A stretch of DNA of 64,000 nucleotides. It comes from Croceicoccus sp. Ery15 (GTDB lineage: Bacteria > Pseudomonadota > Alphaproteobacteria > Sphingomonadales > Sphingomonadaceae). Both the position numbers and the translations under genes were made by a program. The first letter of the stretch is position 1; every line of letters begins with the position of its first letter. The DNA is taken from NCBI RefSeq assembly GCF_020985305.1, contig NZ_CP087588.1, forward strand, positions 3,223,501-3,287,500. The letters are read 5' to 3'. A model generated the notes under the pieces. That model made no database searches and was not told the origin of the DNA. It saw nothing but the letters and a program-made list of their open reading frames with translations. Shown here piece by piece: positions 34,525 to 43,496 of the stretch.

Positions 34525-34718
34525 CGCATTTCCCGGCTGGGCACACAGGCCCCGATCAAGTCTGCGGTGCGCGGCAATATGCGCGACGCACCGGTGAAGG
34601 GGCAGCGCCTATCGCTTTCCGGCTTGGATTTCCACGGCCATTTGGGCAAAGAAGCGGGCATGAACGCCATTATGCTTCTTGTGCGTGGCCGCTAGGCCGC
34701 CCTAAGCCTTTTTCCGAT

Positions 34719-35999
34719 ATGTCGATTTCGCTTTCGAATCCTGTTCGCGACACGCTGCCTTACCGCGCGATTTTCGTCGTATTCGTGCTGACGGCGCTGG
34801 CTTTGGCGGGCTGGCGCGTCGCCGCGCAGGTCGAAGGGGATCGCGGCATCGCCCCCATCGCCAGCAGCGGCGATTTCGAAGTGGACGGCATTTCGGTGAA
34901 CGCCACCGGCAAAACGGCCGAGGAAGCGCGCACCAATGGCTGGCTTCAGGCGCAGCGCAAGGCGTGGGACGTGCTCTATGCCCGCACCCATGCCGGTGCC
35001 AAGGCACCGCAAGTGCCCGATTCGCGTCTGGCTCAGATGGTATCCGCCGTGGTGGTAGAGCGCGAGGAGATCGGCCCGCGCCGCTATGTCGCAAAGCTGG
35101 GCGTGATTTTCGACCGCGCGCGCGCAGGGGAATTGTTCGGCCAGACCGATGCGATGGTGCGGTCCGCGCCGATGCTGGTGCTGCCGGTGACCTATTCGGG
35201 CGGAGTCGCGCAGCTTTATGAACATCGCACGCCGTGGCAGCGCGCATGGGCACAGTTCCGCACGGGTTCCAGCCCGATCGATTACGTGCGCCCGTTCGGC
35301 GCGGGCGGCGAATCGCTGCTTTTGACCGCGGGACAGGCTAGCCGCCGCAGCCGTAGCTGGTGGCGCAACATCCTTGACGAATTCGGCGCGGCGGACGTGC
35401 TGGTGCCGGTGGCGCGGCTGGAACGCCAATGGCCGGGCGGTCCGGTGGTGGGAACATTCACCGCGCGCCACGGGCCCGACAATGCTTATCTGGGCAGCTT
35501 TACCATGACGGCGGCGGACGATGCCGAATTGCCCGCCATGCTGGAACGCGCGGTCGAGCGCATGGATGCGGTCTATGCGCGCGCCATGGCCGATGGTCGC
35601 CTGCGGGTCGACAATACGCTGAACGTGGAAGAGGCGACCATCGACCCCGCCCTGATCGAGGCGCTGACACGCGAAGCCGCACCTGCTGCTCCGGCCAACG
35701 CGCCGCAGCCGGGCACTGCCGCACCGGTGCCGCAGCCGGTAACCGCGCAGCCCGCCGCTCCGCTCAGCCGGTTCGCGGTGCAGGTGGCCACGCCCGACCC
35801 CGCATCGCTGGATGCCGCGCTGACGGGCATCAACGGTACGCCGGGCGTTGCGAATACCACGGTCGGCAGCCTTGCCATCGGCGGCACTTCGGTGCTGCAG
35901 GTGGGCTATGCCGGCAATCTCGACGGTCTTGCCGAAGCCCTGCGCGCCCGCGGCTGGCAGGTGACGCAAGGGGCCGATGCGCTGCGCATTTCGCGTTAG
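34719..35999 (+). CDS. DUF2066 domain-containing protein
   Basis: The 426-residue protein has an N-terminal membrane segment (FVVFVLTALALAGWRVAA), then a DUF2066-type domain starting with FEVDGISVNATGKTAEEARTNGWLQAQRKAW (seen as GKTAEEARTNGW) and YVAKLGVIFDRARAGELF. A Pro/Ala-rich linker at about 325-350 leads to a C-terminal domain with SRFAVQVATPDPASLDAALTGI (seen as VATPDPASLDAAL) and GTSVLQVGYAGNLDGLAEAL. The biochemical role is unknown. hdaA begins three bases after its stop, a pair common in sphingomonads, so co-expression with replication control is likely. Confidence 0.82.
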   Translation: MSISLSNPVRDTLPYRAIFVVFVLTALALAGWRVAAQVEGDRGIAPIASSGDFEVDGISVNATGKTAEEARTNGWLQAQRKAWDVLYARTHAGAKAPQVPDSRLAQMVSAVVVEREEIGPRRYVAKLGVIFDRARAGELFGQTDAMVRSAPMLVLPVTYSGGVAQLYEHRTPWQRAWAQFRTGSSPIDYVRPFGAGGESLLLTAGQASRRSRSWWRNILDEFGAADVLVPVARLERQWPGGPVVGTFTARHGPDNAYLGSFTMTAADDAELPAMLERAVERMDAVYARAMADGRLRVDNTLNVEEATIDPALIEALTREAAPAAPANAPQPGTAAPVPQPVTAQPAAPLSRFAVQVATPDPASLDAALTGINGTPGVANTTVGSLAIGGTSVLQVGYAGNLDGLAEALRARGWQVTQGADALRISR

Positions 36000-36002
36000 G
36001 CC

Positions 36003-36644
36003 ATGGCCGCGCCGCCCAAACCCTTTGCCGGACAGATCCCGCTGCCCCTAATGCGGCACGGCGGTTCGACCCGCATCGTGATCGGCCCCGCGAACGAGGA
36101 CGTGCTGGAGGCCTGTCGCCTTGCCGATAGCTGGCCGTTTCGCACCGCGCTTTTGTGGGGAGAGCCGCGATCGGGCAAATCGCTGATCGCGCGCTGGTTT
36201 GCTGAAAGCGGTCTGGGCGACGCCATCGATGATGCGCAAGCGCTGGACGAGGACGCGATCTTCCACCGCTGGAACCGCGCGCAGGAAGCGCGCCGCCCGC
36301 TGCTGATCGTCGGGCCGCCGGTGCCGGACAGCTGGCAAGTCACCCTTCCCGATCTCGGCTCGCGGTTGGGCGCGGCGCTGAATCTGCGGATCGAAACGCC
36401 CGATGACACGATGATCGAGGGGTTGATCGAGGCGCATGCCGAAGCGCGCGGGCTTGCATTGGCGGACGGGGCCACCACTTACCTCGTGCCGCGCGCGCCG
36501 CGCAGCTTTGCGGGGGTAGAGGCTCTGGTCGCGGAAATCGACCGCATCAGCCTTGAACGCAAGATCCCCGCGACGCTGGCGGTCTGGCGCGAGGCGCTGG
36601 ACATTCTGGGCGGCGGCACGGGCGAGCAGGGCGATCTCCTTTAA
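36003..36644 (+). CDS. hdaA: DnaA-inactivating AAA protein HdaA (Hda homologue)
   Basis: The 213-residue DnaA-related protein begins with a beta-clamp-binding peptide, GQIPLPLM, as expected for Hda/HdaA, which tether to the clamp and stimulate DnaA-ATP hydrolysis. Walker A is GEPRSGKS; the IDDAQALDED block corresponds to Walker B; LGSRLGAALNLRIETPDD (seen as LGSRLGAALNLRIE) is the box VII/arginine region and FAGVEALVAEIDRISLERK the lid. There is no DNA-binding domain IV, which separates it from DnaA. It is translated directly behind DUF2066. Confidence 0.85.
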   Translation: MAAPPKPFAGQIPLPLMRHGGSTRIVIGPANEDVLEACRLADSWPFRTALLWGEPRSGKSLIARWFAESGLGDAIDDAQALDEDAIFHRWNRAQEARRPLLIVGPPVPDSWQVTLPDLGSRLGAALNLRIETPDDTMIEGLIEAHAEARGLALADGATTYLVPRAPRSFAGVEALVAEIDRISLERKIPATLAVWREALDILGGGTGEQGDLL

Positions 36645-36739
36645 CAGGCGGCCTGCTTTAAGTTGCGGTGATCGCCCAACCGATTGAGCTAAAACGCGCA
36701 CGGCTTGCCCCGCGGCGCTGCAAATGCGAGTATAGAGCC

Positions 36740-37483
36740 ATGTTTGACCGGCTGATCGCCTATCTCGACTCCGTGGCGGAACGCGATCCCTCGCCCCGAT
36801 CGCGCTGGGAAGTGTTGCTGTATCCGGGCGTTCTGGCGCTGGGCATGCACCGGATCGCGCACTGGTTCTATGGCGGCGGGCTGTTCTTTCTGGCGCGCTT
36901 TGTGAACCATACCGCGCGTTTTCTGACCGCGATCGACATTCATCCGGGTGCGAAAATCGGCCGGAATTTCTTTATCGACCACGGGTTCAGCGTGATCGGC
37001 GAAACCGCCGAAATCGGCGATAATGTCACGATCTATCAATGCGTGACCCTGGGCGGCACCAACCCCACAAACGGCATTCCGGGCAAGCGGCATCCGACCC
37101 TGCTCGACGGGGTGATCGTGGGGTCGGGCGCGCAGATCATCGGCCCCGTCACCATCGGCGAGCGCGCACGCATCGGCGCCGCTGCCGTGGTGATCGAGGA
37201 TGTGCCCGAAGGCGCGACCATGATCGGGCAAAAGGCGCGTTCGACGCTGGTGGCGGCGGAAACCTATCAAAAGCGGTTCATGCCCTATGGCACGCCCTGC
37301 AAGGACCCGTGCGAACCGGCGATGCCCCGCATGGACGAACTGGAAGAGCAGATCGCCACGCTGAAGGCCGAGATCGACCGGCTGCGCGCTGCCAAGGGAC
37401 AGGGGCCGCTGCCAATGCCCGAGCGCAAGGTAGAGCCCGCGCCTGCCGGTGAAGAGATCATCGACGAGGTGGGCAACGGATGA
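36740..37483 (+). CDS. cysE: Serine O-acetyltransferase (EpsC/CysE type)
   Basis: The 247-residue hexapeptide-repeat enzyme makes O-acetylserine for cysteine synthesis. An N-terminal helical domain (FDRLIAYLDSVAERDPSPRS, seen as LDSVAERDPSPRS) and HRIAHWFY precede the left-handed beta-helix with IDIHPGAKIGRNFFIDHG (active-site histidines), TIYQCVTLGGTNP and GKRHPTLLDGVIVGSGAQI (seen as KRHPTLLDGVIVGSGA). The C-terminal 40 residues form a charged coiled coil and tail not usually present. ATG 36740 is the best start; the open frame reaches back to 36668. Confidence 0.9.
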   Translation: MFDRLIAYLDSVAERDPSPRSRWEVLLYPGVLALGMHRIAHWFYGGGLFFLARFVNHTARFLTAIDIHPGAKIGRNFFIDHGFSVIGETAEIGDNVTIYQCVTLGGTNPTNGIPGKRHPTLLDGVIVGSGAQIIGPVTIGERARIGAAAVVIEDVPEGATMIGQKARSTLVAAETYQKRFMPYGTPCKDPCEPAMPRMDELEEQIATLKAEIDRLRAAKGQGPLPMPERKVEPAPAGEEIIDEVGNG

Positions 37484-37520
37484 TCGTCGCCCGTCCGCGC
37501 TTTCGTAACGGGGGCGCTGC

Positions 37521-37874
37521 GTGAATAATGTCGTTCCGATCCATGGCGGATCGCCGCCGCGCGGCGGGGTGCAGCAGATCGGTTTCGACCGGCTCGAACT
37601 CAACCGCATCCTCGACCTTTACGGCCGCATGGTCGCCGCCGGACAATGGCGCGACTATGCGATAGATTTCGGCAAGGACGCGGCCAGCTTTTCCGCGTTC
37701 CGCCGCGCCGCCGAACGCCCGCAGGTCCGGATCGAGAAATGCCCCGCACTGCGCAGCCGCCAGGGCATGTGGACCCTGTTCGGCGAAGCGGGCCAGGTGC
37801 TAAAACGCGGGCACGAGCTGGCTGGCGTGCTGTCGCTGATCGAACGACGCTTGCTGAAGGTCGTGGACGACTAG
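37521..37874 (+). CDS. DUF2794 domain-containing protein
   Basis: The 117-residue protein starts at GTG. The conserved block FDRLELNRILDLYGRMVAAGQWRDYAIDF (seen as RMVAAGQWRDYAIDFG), then AERPQVRIEKCPALRSRQGMWTLF (seen as RIEKCPALRSRQGMW) and GQVLKRGHELAGVLS match DUF2794, an alphaproteobacterial family of unknown function. The gene lies 37 bases after cysE on the same strand. Confidence 0.85.
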   Translation: MNNVVPIHGGSPPRGGVQQIGFDRLELNRILDLYGRMVAAGQWRDYAIDFGKDAASFSAFRRAAERPQVRIEKCPALRSRQGMWTLFGEAGQVLKRGHELAGVLSLIERRLLKVVDD

Positions 37875-37936
37875 GCGGGGGTCCTGCTGGCAGTTCTGTC
37901 AGCAATCGTATAGGCTGTTAGCCTGACAGGGCGGGG

Positions 37937-38998
37937 GTGCCAGTGTATAGCGAAGACGATCTGAATTCCGCGATCGCGGCGGGCGCGATCAGCAGGCAAT
38001 CGGCACAGGCGCTACGCGATCACGTGGCCCATCTCCGCGGAATGCCTCGCGGGAGTGAGGAGAATTTCCGCCTGCTCAACAGCTTCAACGATATATTCGT
38101 GACTATTGCCGCGGTGCTGCTGATGGTTGCGGTGGGCAGTATCGGTGCGCTGGTCTATGCGCCGCTGGGCGCGCTGGCCGTGGCGGCTCTGGCATGGGCG
38201 TTGTCGGAATATTTTGCGCTGAAACGTCGCATGGCTCTGCCATCAATCGTGCTGGCGCTGGCATTTATCGGCGGCTGTGCCCTATTTCCCATATTGCTGG
38301 GATCGGCTTTGCAAATGGAGGAAGGCTGGTTCGCCATTCCCGCCGGACCGCTTGCAGCCATCGCGGCATTTGCCCACTGGCGGCGGTTTCGCGTGCCGAT
38401 AACCATTGCTGCGGGGGCGGCGGCGCTGATCGTTATGGCGATCGTCGGCCTGCTGGCCATTGTCGAACAATTCGCGGGCGTACTGGCCCAAACGATGACC
38501 ACGCCTCTGGTGTTTATCGGCGGGCTGATCACATTCGGATTTGCGATGGCGTGGGACACGCAGGATCCACAACGGCTCACGCGGCGCAGCGATGTCGCGT
38601 TCTGGTTACACCTTCTGGCCGCCCCGCTGATTATCCACCCGCTGTTTTCATTCTATGGCGTGTTTTCAGGCGTGGGCACCAATATGTGGGGCGCGGTGGC
38701 GATCCTTGCCACCTATGTCGTGCTGGGGCTGGTTGCGCTGGCCATCGACCGGCGCGCGCTGCTGGTATCGGCACTGGCCTATGTGCTTTATGCTTTGGGC
38801 GAAGTGGTGCAGGCCTTTGGCGCGATTGAGGCGAGTGTGTCGATCACCACCTTGGTCATTGGATCGGCGTTGCTCATGCTTTCGACTTTCTGGACGAAAT
38901 TGCGCATGCGGGTGGTGCCGCTGGTCCCCGCCGAGTTGCGGGCCAAGCTGCCCCCGCTGTCACCGGATATGGACAATGCGCAAGTCGCAGCGGGATAG
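37937..38998 (+). CDS. Polytopic membrane protein (DUF2157-like)
   Basis: The 353-residue protein has a soluble N-terminal segment (about 1-50; SEDDLNSAIAAGAISRQSAQALRDH) that resembles the head of DUF2157 proteins, followed by about ten hydrophobic helices to residue 320 and a short charged tail. GTG 37937 is used; GTG 37943 is also possible. I recognise no enzyme motif. It is separated from DUF2794 by 62 bases and converges with gph. Confidence 0.72.
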   Translation: MPVYSEDDLNSAIAAGAISRQSAQALRDHVAHLRGMPRGSEENFRLLNSFNDIFVTIAAVLLMVAVGSIGALVYAPLGALAVAALAWALSEYFALKRRMALPSIVLALAFIGGCALFPILLGSALQMEEGWFAIPAGPLAAIAAFAHWRRFRVPITIAAGAAALIVMAIVGLLAIVEQFAGVLAQTMTTPLVFIGGLITFGFAMAWDTQDPQRLTRRSDVAFWLHLLAAPLIIHPLFSFYGVFSGVGTNMWGAVAILATYVVLGLVALAIDRRALLVSALAYVLYALGEVVQAFGAIEASVSITTLVIGSALLMLSTFWTKLRMRVVPLVPAELRAKLPPLSPDMDNAQVAAG

Positions 38999-39071
38999 TT
39001 AGGTTCCCGCAACCCAACTTTGGGGAAGGGGGCATGCGGCGCCCCGCTCGGTCAATCGGCCCCTCTGCCTG

Positions 39072-39755
39072 TTAAAGCGCCGCAAGCGCGGGCACCAGCT
39101 CGTCATAATGGTCGATGATCCGGTCGGCCCCCAGCGCATCCACTGGCATGCCGGGATAGCCGAAGCTGACCGCGATGGCGGGCATGCCTGCCGCTTGCGC
39201 CGCTTTGACGTCGAACGCGGAATCGCCGACGAAGGCCATGGATTTGCCGCCGCACAGGTGGGCCAGATGATTCAGCATGTCGGGCAAAGGCTTGGCCCGG
39301 TCGGTTCCCAGCGTATCGCCGCCGACAATGGCGGAAAAGCGGTTCTTCAGCCCGATCTGATCCAGAAGATCCACGGCAAGCGCTTCGAGCTTGTTAGTCG
39401 CAACGCCCAACTTGATCCCGCGGGCCGCCAAAGCGTCCAATGCGCGCTCCATCCCGTCAAAGGCGCGCGTTTCCACCGCGATATTCGCGCGATAATGCGT
39501 CAGCAACCGTTCATATAGCGGTTCCAGCTCTCTGGCGGGCACGCGCTTTCCATCGCCCAATGCTTTCGCCAGCAGCTTTTTGGCACCGCCGCCGATCATA
39601 GGGCGTATCTCTTCCAGCGGAAGTGCGGGTCGCCCCGCCAGCATCAAGGCGTGGTTCAGGGCATGTGCGATATCGGGAGCGGTATCGAGCAAGGTGCCAT
39701 CGAGATCGAAACCGATGACGTCGAAGCGGATCGGGGAATGGTCGGGTTCGGACAT
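39072..39755 (-). CDS. gph: Phosphoglycolate phosphatase (HAD family)
   Basis: The 227-residue HAD hydrolase has FDLDGTLLDTAPDI (motif I nucleophile), a helical cap (about 20-90), GVATNKLEALAV (motif II region), the lysine in DRAKPLPD (motif III) and AFVGDSAFDVKAAQAAG (motif IV). The pattern matches Gph, which removes phosphoglycolate arising from DNA repair or photorespiration. ATG 39755 is chosen; ATG 39770 is a five-residue alternative. It is divergent from glmU. Confidence 0.87.
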   Translation of the reverse strand: MSEPDHSPIRFDVIGFDLDGTLLDTAPDIAHALNHALMLAGRPALPLEEIRPMIGGGAKKLLAKALGDGKRVPARELEPLYERLLTHYRANIAVETRAFDGMERALDALAARGIKLGVATNKLEALAVDLLDQIGLKNRFSAIVGGDTLGTDRAKPLPDMLNHLAHLCGGKSMAFVGDSAFDVKAAQAAGMPAIAVSFGYPGMPVDALGADRIIDHYDELVPALAAL

Positions 39756-39869
39756 TGCCTGTGCGCGCATGCCCTGTCCCTATGGAAACCGCAACAAATT
39801 GCTGGCAAGTCAGCCCCACACGAATTCATCAAGCCCGAAACCACTACCCCTTATCCGACCGGAATTGCC

Positions 39870-41228
39870 GTGACCGAACCAAGAGAGCTTGCCGTCATTA
39901 TCCTCGCCGCGGGCAAGGGCACGCGCATGAAAAGCGCGCTGCACAAGGTGCTGCACCCTATCGCCGGCAGGCCGATGATCGACCATCTGCTGGCCAGTGC
40001 CGCCGCGCTGAACCCCGCGCGTACCATCGTCGTCACTGGCGATCTGCGCGAACAGGTGGAGCGCGCGCTGGCAGGCAAGGCCGATTTCGCGGTGCAGGAC
40101 CGGCAATTGGGAACCGGCCACGCGGTGCTGCAAGCGCGCGAGAAGCTGAACGGTTTTACCGGCGATGTGTTGATCCTGTATGGCGATGTGCCCTTTTTGC
40201 GCAGCACGACCATGGCTGAAATGCAGCAGAGGTTGCACGCCGGCGATGCGCCGCCCGCCGTGGTGCTGGGCTTCCGCCCCGACGATGCACGCAGCTATGG
40301 CCGGATCATTGCCGACGATAACGGCCGGATCGTGAAAATGGTCGAGCATAAGGATGCTACCGATCAGGAGCGCGCCTGCAACCTGTGCAATTCGGGCGTG
40401 ATGGCCGTGCGGGGCGAGGCGTTGTTCGCCCTGCTGGACCGTGTGGGCAACGATAATGCGCAGGGCGAATATTACCTGCCCGATATCGTGAACCTCTCCA
40501 CTGCCGACGGGCAGGCCTGTGCCGTGGTCGAAACCGCCGATCCGTCCGAAGTGGCCGGTATTAACAGCCGCATCGAACTGGCCGACGCGGAAAGCCAGTG
40601 GCAGCAATTCCGCCGTGCCGAAGCCATGGCCGCGGGCGTCACGCTGCGCGCACCCGAAACCGTGTTCTTCAGCTGGGATACGGCGCTGGGCGTGGATGTG
40701 GTGGTCGAACCGAACGTGGTTTTCGGCCCGGGCGTGACAGTCGCCGCCAATGCCACGATCCGCGCGTTCAGCCATCTGGAAGGGGCCCAGGTGGGCGAGG
40801 GGTGCGAAGTCGGCCCCTATGCCCGACTGCGCCCTGGCGCAGTGATGGAACCGGCGGCGAAGATCGGCAATTTCGTCGAGGTGAAGAACAGTACCATCGG
40901 CGAAGGGGCGAAAGCCAATCACCTTACCTATCTGGGCGATGCCACGGTGGGTGCAGGCGCAAATATCGGGGCGGGCACGATTACCTGCAATTACGACGGC
41001 TATTTCAAACACCGCACGGTCATTGGCGACCGGGCGTTTATCGGATCGAATTCGGCCCTGATCGCGCCGTTGAAGATCGGGGCCGATGCCATCGTCGCGG
41101 CGGGCAGCGCGGTGACCCGCGACGTGGGCGACGGCGAATTGCGGCTGGTGCGCGGCGAGCAACTGGTCAAGCCAGGCTGGGCGGACCGGTTTCACGACGC
41201 GATGAAAAAGAAGAAGGAAACGAAATGA
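39870..41228 (+). CDS. glmU: Bifunctional UDP-GlcNAc pyrophosphorylase / GlcN-1-P acetyltransferase
   Basis: The 452-residue enzyme makes UDP-N-acetylglucosamine. GTG 39870 starts TEPRELAVIILAAGKGTRMKS, the uridyltransferase P-loop. DRQLGTGHAVL, LYGDVPFL and NLCNSGVMAV complete the N-terminal half. The C-terminal left-handed beta-helix has SHLEGAQVGEGCEVGPYARLRPG (seen as GCEVGPYARLRPG), GNFVEVKNSTIGEGAKANHLTYLGDA (seen as FVEVKNSTIGEGAKANHL) and ITCNYDGYFKHRT. Typical length supports this start; the frame is open further upstream but overlaps gph. A four-base overlap (ATGA) joins it to the 108-residue gene. Confidence 0.96.
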   Translation: MTEPRELAVIILAAGKGTRMKSALHKVLHPIAGRPMIDHLLASAAALNPARTIVVTGDLREQVERALAGKADFAVQDRQLGTGHAVLQAREKLNGFTGDVLILYGDVPFLRSTTMAEMQQRLHAGDAPPAVVLGFRPDDARSYGRIIADDNGRIVKMVEHKDATDQERACNLCNSGVMAVRGEALFALLDRVGNDNAQGEYYLPDIVNLSTADGQACAVVETADPSEVAGINSRIELADAESQWQQFRRAEAMAAGVTLRAPETVFFSWDTALGVDVVVEPNVVFGPGVTVAANATIRAFSHLEGAQVGEGCEVGPYARLRPGAVMEPAAKIGNFVEVKNSTIGEGAKANHLTYLGDATVGAGANIGAGTITCNYDGYFKHRTVIGDRAFIGSNSALIAPLKIGADAIVAAGSAVTRDVGDGELRLVRGEQLVKPGWADRFHDAMKKKKETK

Positions 41229-41551
41229 GCGGGCTGGCGATAGAAGGGCGTTACAACGGCAAGCCGTTCCTGCGCTTGCTCGACAGCTATGTGCTGGCGG
41301 CGACCGGCTATCTGGACCCGATTGCCGACCGGTCGCTCACCGCGATGGAGCCGCAGTTTCACAAGGCATTCGGCCAGACCGGCAGCTGGCGGTCCATCGT
41401 GGAGCAGCGGATGAAATTCCGCCCCGGAATGCCCGGCGCCATCCGCGAGGTGTGGGACAAGGGGCGGCTGAAGTTCCTGCAGGCCAATGGCAAGGAACCC
41501 GATCCGCGCGAATTCACGCGCCATTTCGTCGACACCAATTTCCCGCACTGA
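41225..41551 (+). CDS. Small hypothetical protein between glmU and glmS
   Basis: The 108-residue protein begins MSGLAIEGRYNGKPFLRLLD. It contains YLDPIADRSL, FHKAFGQTGSWRSIVEQRMKFRPGMP (seen as SWRSIVEQRMKFRPG) and a C-terminal REFTRHFVDTNFPH. It has no signal or membrane helix. The ATGA overlap with glmU and the 23-base gap to glmS make it part of the amino-sugar operon. I do not recognise the family; position suggests a link to UDP-GlcNAc supply, which is inference. Confidence 0.8.
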   Translation: MSGLAIEGRYNGKPFLRLLDSYVLAATGYLDPIADRSLTAMEPQFHKAFGQTGSWRSIVEQRMKFRPGMPGAIREVWDKGRLKFLQANGKEPDPREFTRHFVDTNFPH

Positions 41552-41574
41552 CGGGGCAAAAGGAAACCTATTAA

Positions 41575-43398
41575 ATGTGCGGGATTATCGGGATCGTCGG
41601 TGCAGAGCCTGTCGCGGACCGGCTGGTCGACGGGCTGAAACGGATGGAATATCGCGGTTATGACAGTGCGGGCATCTGCACCATACATGACGGCGCGCTG
41701 ATCCGCCGCCGGGCAGAGGGCAAGCTGGCCAATCTGGCCCGCGAAGTGGCCGCACGCCCTGCCGCAGGCGATGTCGGCATCGCCCATACGCGCTGGGCCA
41801 CCCATGGCGCTCCGACCGAGGCGAATGCCCATCCGCATGCCACCCACGAAGTAGCCCTGGTCCACAATGGCATCATCGAAAACTTCAAGCCGCTGCGCGA
41901 CGAGCTGCTGGCGCAGGGGCGCAAGTTCGAAAGCGAAACCGACAGCGAGGTCGTGGTCCATCTGCTGTCGAGCCGGATCGAGCAGGGCATGTCGCCGCAG
42001 GACGCCGTGCGCGAAGTGCTGCCCATGCTGCGCGGTGCATTCGCGCTGGCCATCGCATTCCGTTCCGCGCCCGACATGCTGATCGGCGCGCGTCTGGGAT
42101 CGCCGCTGGTGGTGGGGTACGGAAAGGGCGAGACCTATCTGGGCAGCGATGCGCTGGCTCTGGCTCCGTTGACGCAGGACATCACCTATCTGGAAGAGGG
42201 CGACTGGGTCGTCATCACGCGGCAGGGCGCGCAGATTTTCGATGCGGATGGCCAGCCGGTCGAGCGGCCGGTCACCAAATCGGGCGCCAGCGCCGTTGCG
42301 ATCGAGAAGGGCAATTACCGCCACTTCATGCAGAAGGAAATCTTTGAGCAGCCGACCGTGGTGGCGCAAACGCTGCGCAGCTATATCCGGCAGCTGGAAC
42401 GCACCGTCGCCCTGCCGCAGATCGATTTCGATATCACCAGCATCAAGCGTGTAACCATCGTTGCCTGCGGTACCAGTTACTATGCGGGGATGGTCGCGAA
42501 ATACTGGTTCGAAACTTTCGCCCGCGTGCCCGTCGATATCGATGTGGCTTCCGAATTCCGTTACCGCGATCCAGTGCTGGAGGATGGCGGGCTGTCGCTG
42601 TTCATCTCGCAAAGCGGTGAGACAGCGGACACGCTGGCCGCGCTGCGCCATTGCAAGCAGGCGGGGCAGACCATCGCGGTCGTCGTCAACGTGCCGACCA
42701 GTTCCATGGCGCGCGAGGCGGATTTGCTGCTGCCCACCCATGCGGGGCCGGAAATCGGTGTGGCATCGACCAAGGCCTTCACTTGCCAGCTTGCCGTGCT
42801 GGCGGCGCTGGCGGCGCATTTCGCGGTCAAGAAGGGCCGACTGAGCGCGGCGGAAGAGCGCGAGATCGTCGACCATCTGTTGGAGGCGCCCGCCAGCCTG
42901 AACGATGCGCTGGCCCATGACGACGATATTGCCGCCATGGCGCATCTGATCGCGCCTGCGCGGGATGTGCTTTATCTGGGTCGCGGTCCGGATTTTCCGC
43001 TGGCGATGGAAGGCGCGCTGAAGCTGAAGGAAATCAGCTATATCCACGCCGAAGGCTATGCCAGCGGCGAGATGAAGCACGGGCCGATCGCGCTGATCGA
43101 CGATCTGGTGCCGGTGGTGGTGCTGGCACCGTCGGGCCCGCTGTTCGAAAAAACCGTCTCCAACATGCAGGAAGTGCGCGCACGCGGCGGCAGGATCGTG
43201 CTGATCAGCGATGCGGAGGGGATCGCAGAGGCCGGTGAAGGCTGCCTTGCCACCATCGAAATGCCGCGGGTCCACCCGCTGATCGCGCCGCTGGTCTATG
43301 CCGTTCCGGTGCAATTGCTGGCCTATCACGTTGCCGTGGCCAAGGGGACCGACGTGGATCAACCGCGGAATCTGGCCAAATCGGTAACGGTCGAGTGA
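41575..43398 (+). CDS. glmS: Glutamine-fructose-6-phosphate aminotransferase
   Basis: The 607-residue enzyme makes glucosamine 6-phosphate. Cys2 in MCGIIGIVG is the glutaminase nucleophile; RWATHGAPTEANAHPH and VVHNGIIENF-like LVHNGIIENFKPLRDEL (seen as VHNGIIENF) follow. Two SIS isomerase domains lie after about residue 280, with CGTSYYAG, SQSGETADTLAAL and the C-terminal AKGTDVDQPRNLAKSVTVE (seen as DVDQPRNLAKSVTVE). No glmS ribozyme is expected or seen. The first alginate-locus operator begins three bases after its stop. Confidence 0.97.
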   Translation: MCGIIGIVGAEPVADRLVDGLKRMEYRGYDSAGICTIHDGALIRRRAEGKLANLAREVAARPAAGDVGIAHTRWATHGAPTEANAHPHATHEVALVHNGIIENFKPLRDELLAQGRKFESETDSEVVVHLLSSRIEQGMSPQDAVREVLPMLRGAFALAIAFRSAPDMLIGARLGSPLVVGYGKGETYLGSDALALAPLTQDITYLEEGDWVVITRQGAQIFDADGQPVERPVTKSGASAVAIEKGNYRHFMQKEIFEQPTVVAQTLRSYIRQLERTVALPQIDFDITSIKRVTIVACGTSYYAGMVAKYWFETFARVPVDIDVASEFRYRDPVLEDGGLSLFISQSGETADTLAALRHCKQAGQTIAVVVNVPTSSMAREADLLLPTHAGPEIGVASTKAFTCQLAVLAALAAHFAVKKGRLSAAEEREIVDHLLEAPASLNDALAHDDDIAAMAHLIAPARDVLYLGRGPDFPLAMEGALKLKEISYIHAEGYASGEMKHGPIALIDDLVPVVVLAPSGPLFEKTVSNMQEVRARGGRIVLISDAEGIAEAGEGCLATIEMPRVHPLIAPLVYAVPVQLLAYHVAVAKGTDVDQPRNLAKSVTVE

Positions 43399-43400
43399 AT

Positions 43401-43410
43401 TGGCATGACA
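43401..43410 (+). promoter_or_regulatory. Candidate GntR operator, copy 1 (TonB receptor 1)
   Basis: TGGCATGACA, 87-96 bases upstream of the first receptor. It is one base from the perfect palindrome TGGCATGCCA. With its flank (TGGCATGACAGAATGG) it matches copy 5 (TGGTATGACAGTTTGG) at 13 of 16 positions. Confidence 0.5.
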
Positions 43411-43415
43411 GAATG

Positions 43416-43434
43416 GATTGATAATTTATCGATC
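43416..43434. promoter_or_regulatory. AT-rich 19-bp palindrome upstream of TonB receptor 1
   Basis: GATTGATAATTTATCGATC has nine-base arms (GATTGATAA/TTATCGATC) with one mismatch around a central T at 43425. It lies between operator copy 1 and a TTGACA at 43440-43445 and could be a second regulator site or the promoter core. Confidence 0.4.
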
Positions 43435-43439
43435 TAGGG

Positions 43440-43467
43440 TTGACAGAGATATAAGTCCGGTTATTCC
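43440..43467 (+). promoter_or_regulatory. Possible promoter of TonB receptor 1
   Basis: TTGACA (43440-43445) matches a sigma-70 -35 box exactly. The best partner at 16 bases is TATTCC (43462-43467), a weak -10 box. The receptor ATG lies 30 bases downstream, after GGAGGGAG. Confidence 0.3.
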
Positions 43468-43496
43468 TTCCGCAAATAAAGTTGTGGGAGGGAGTT

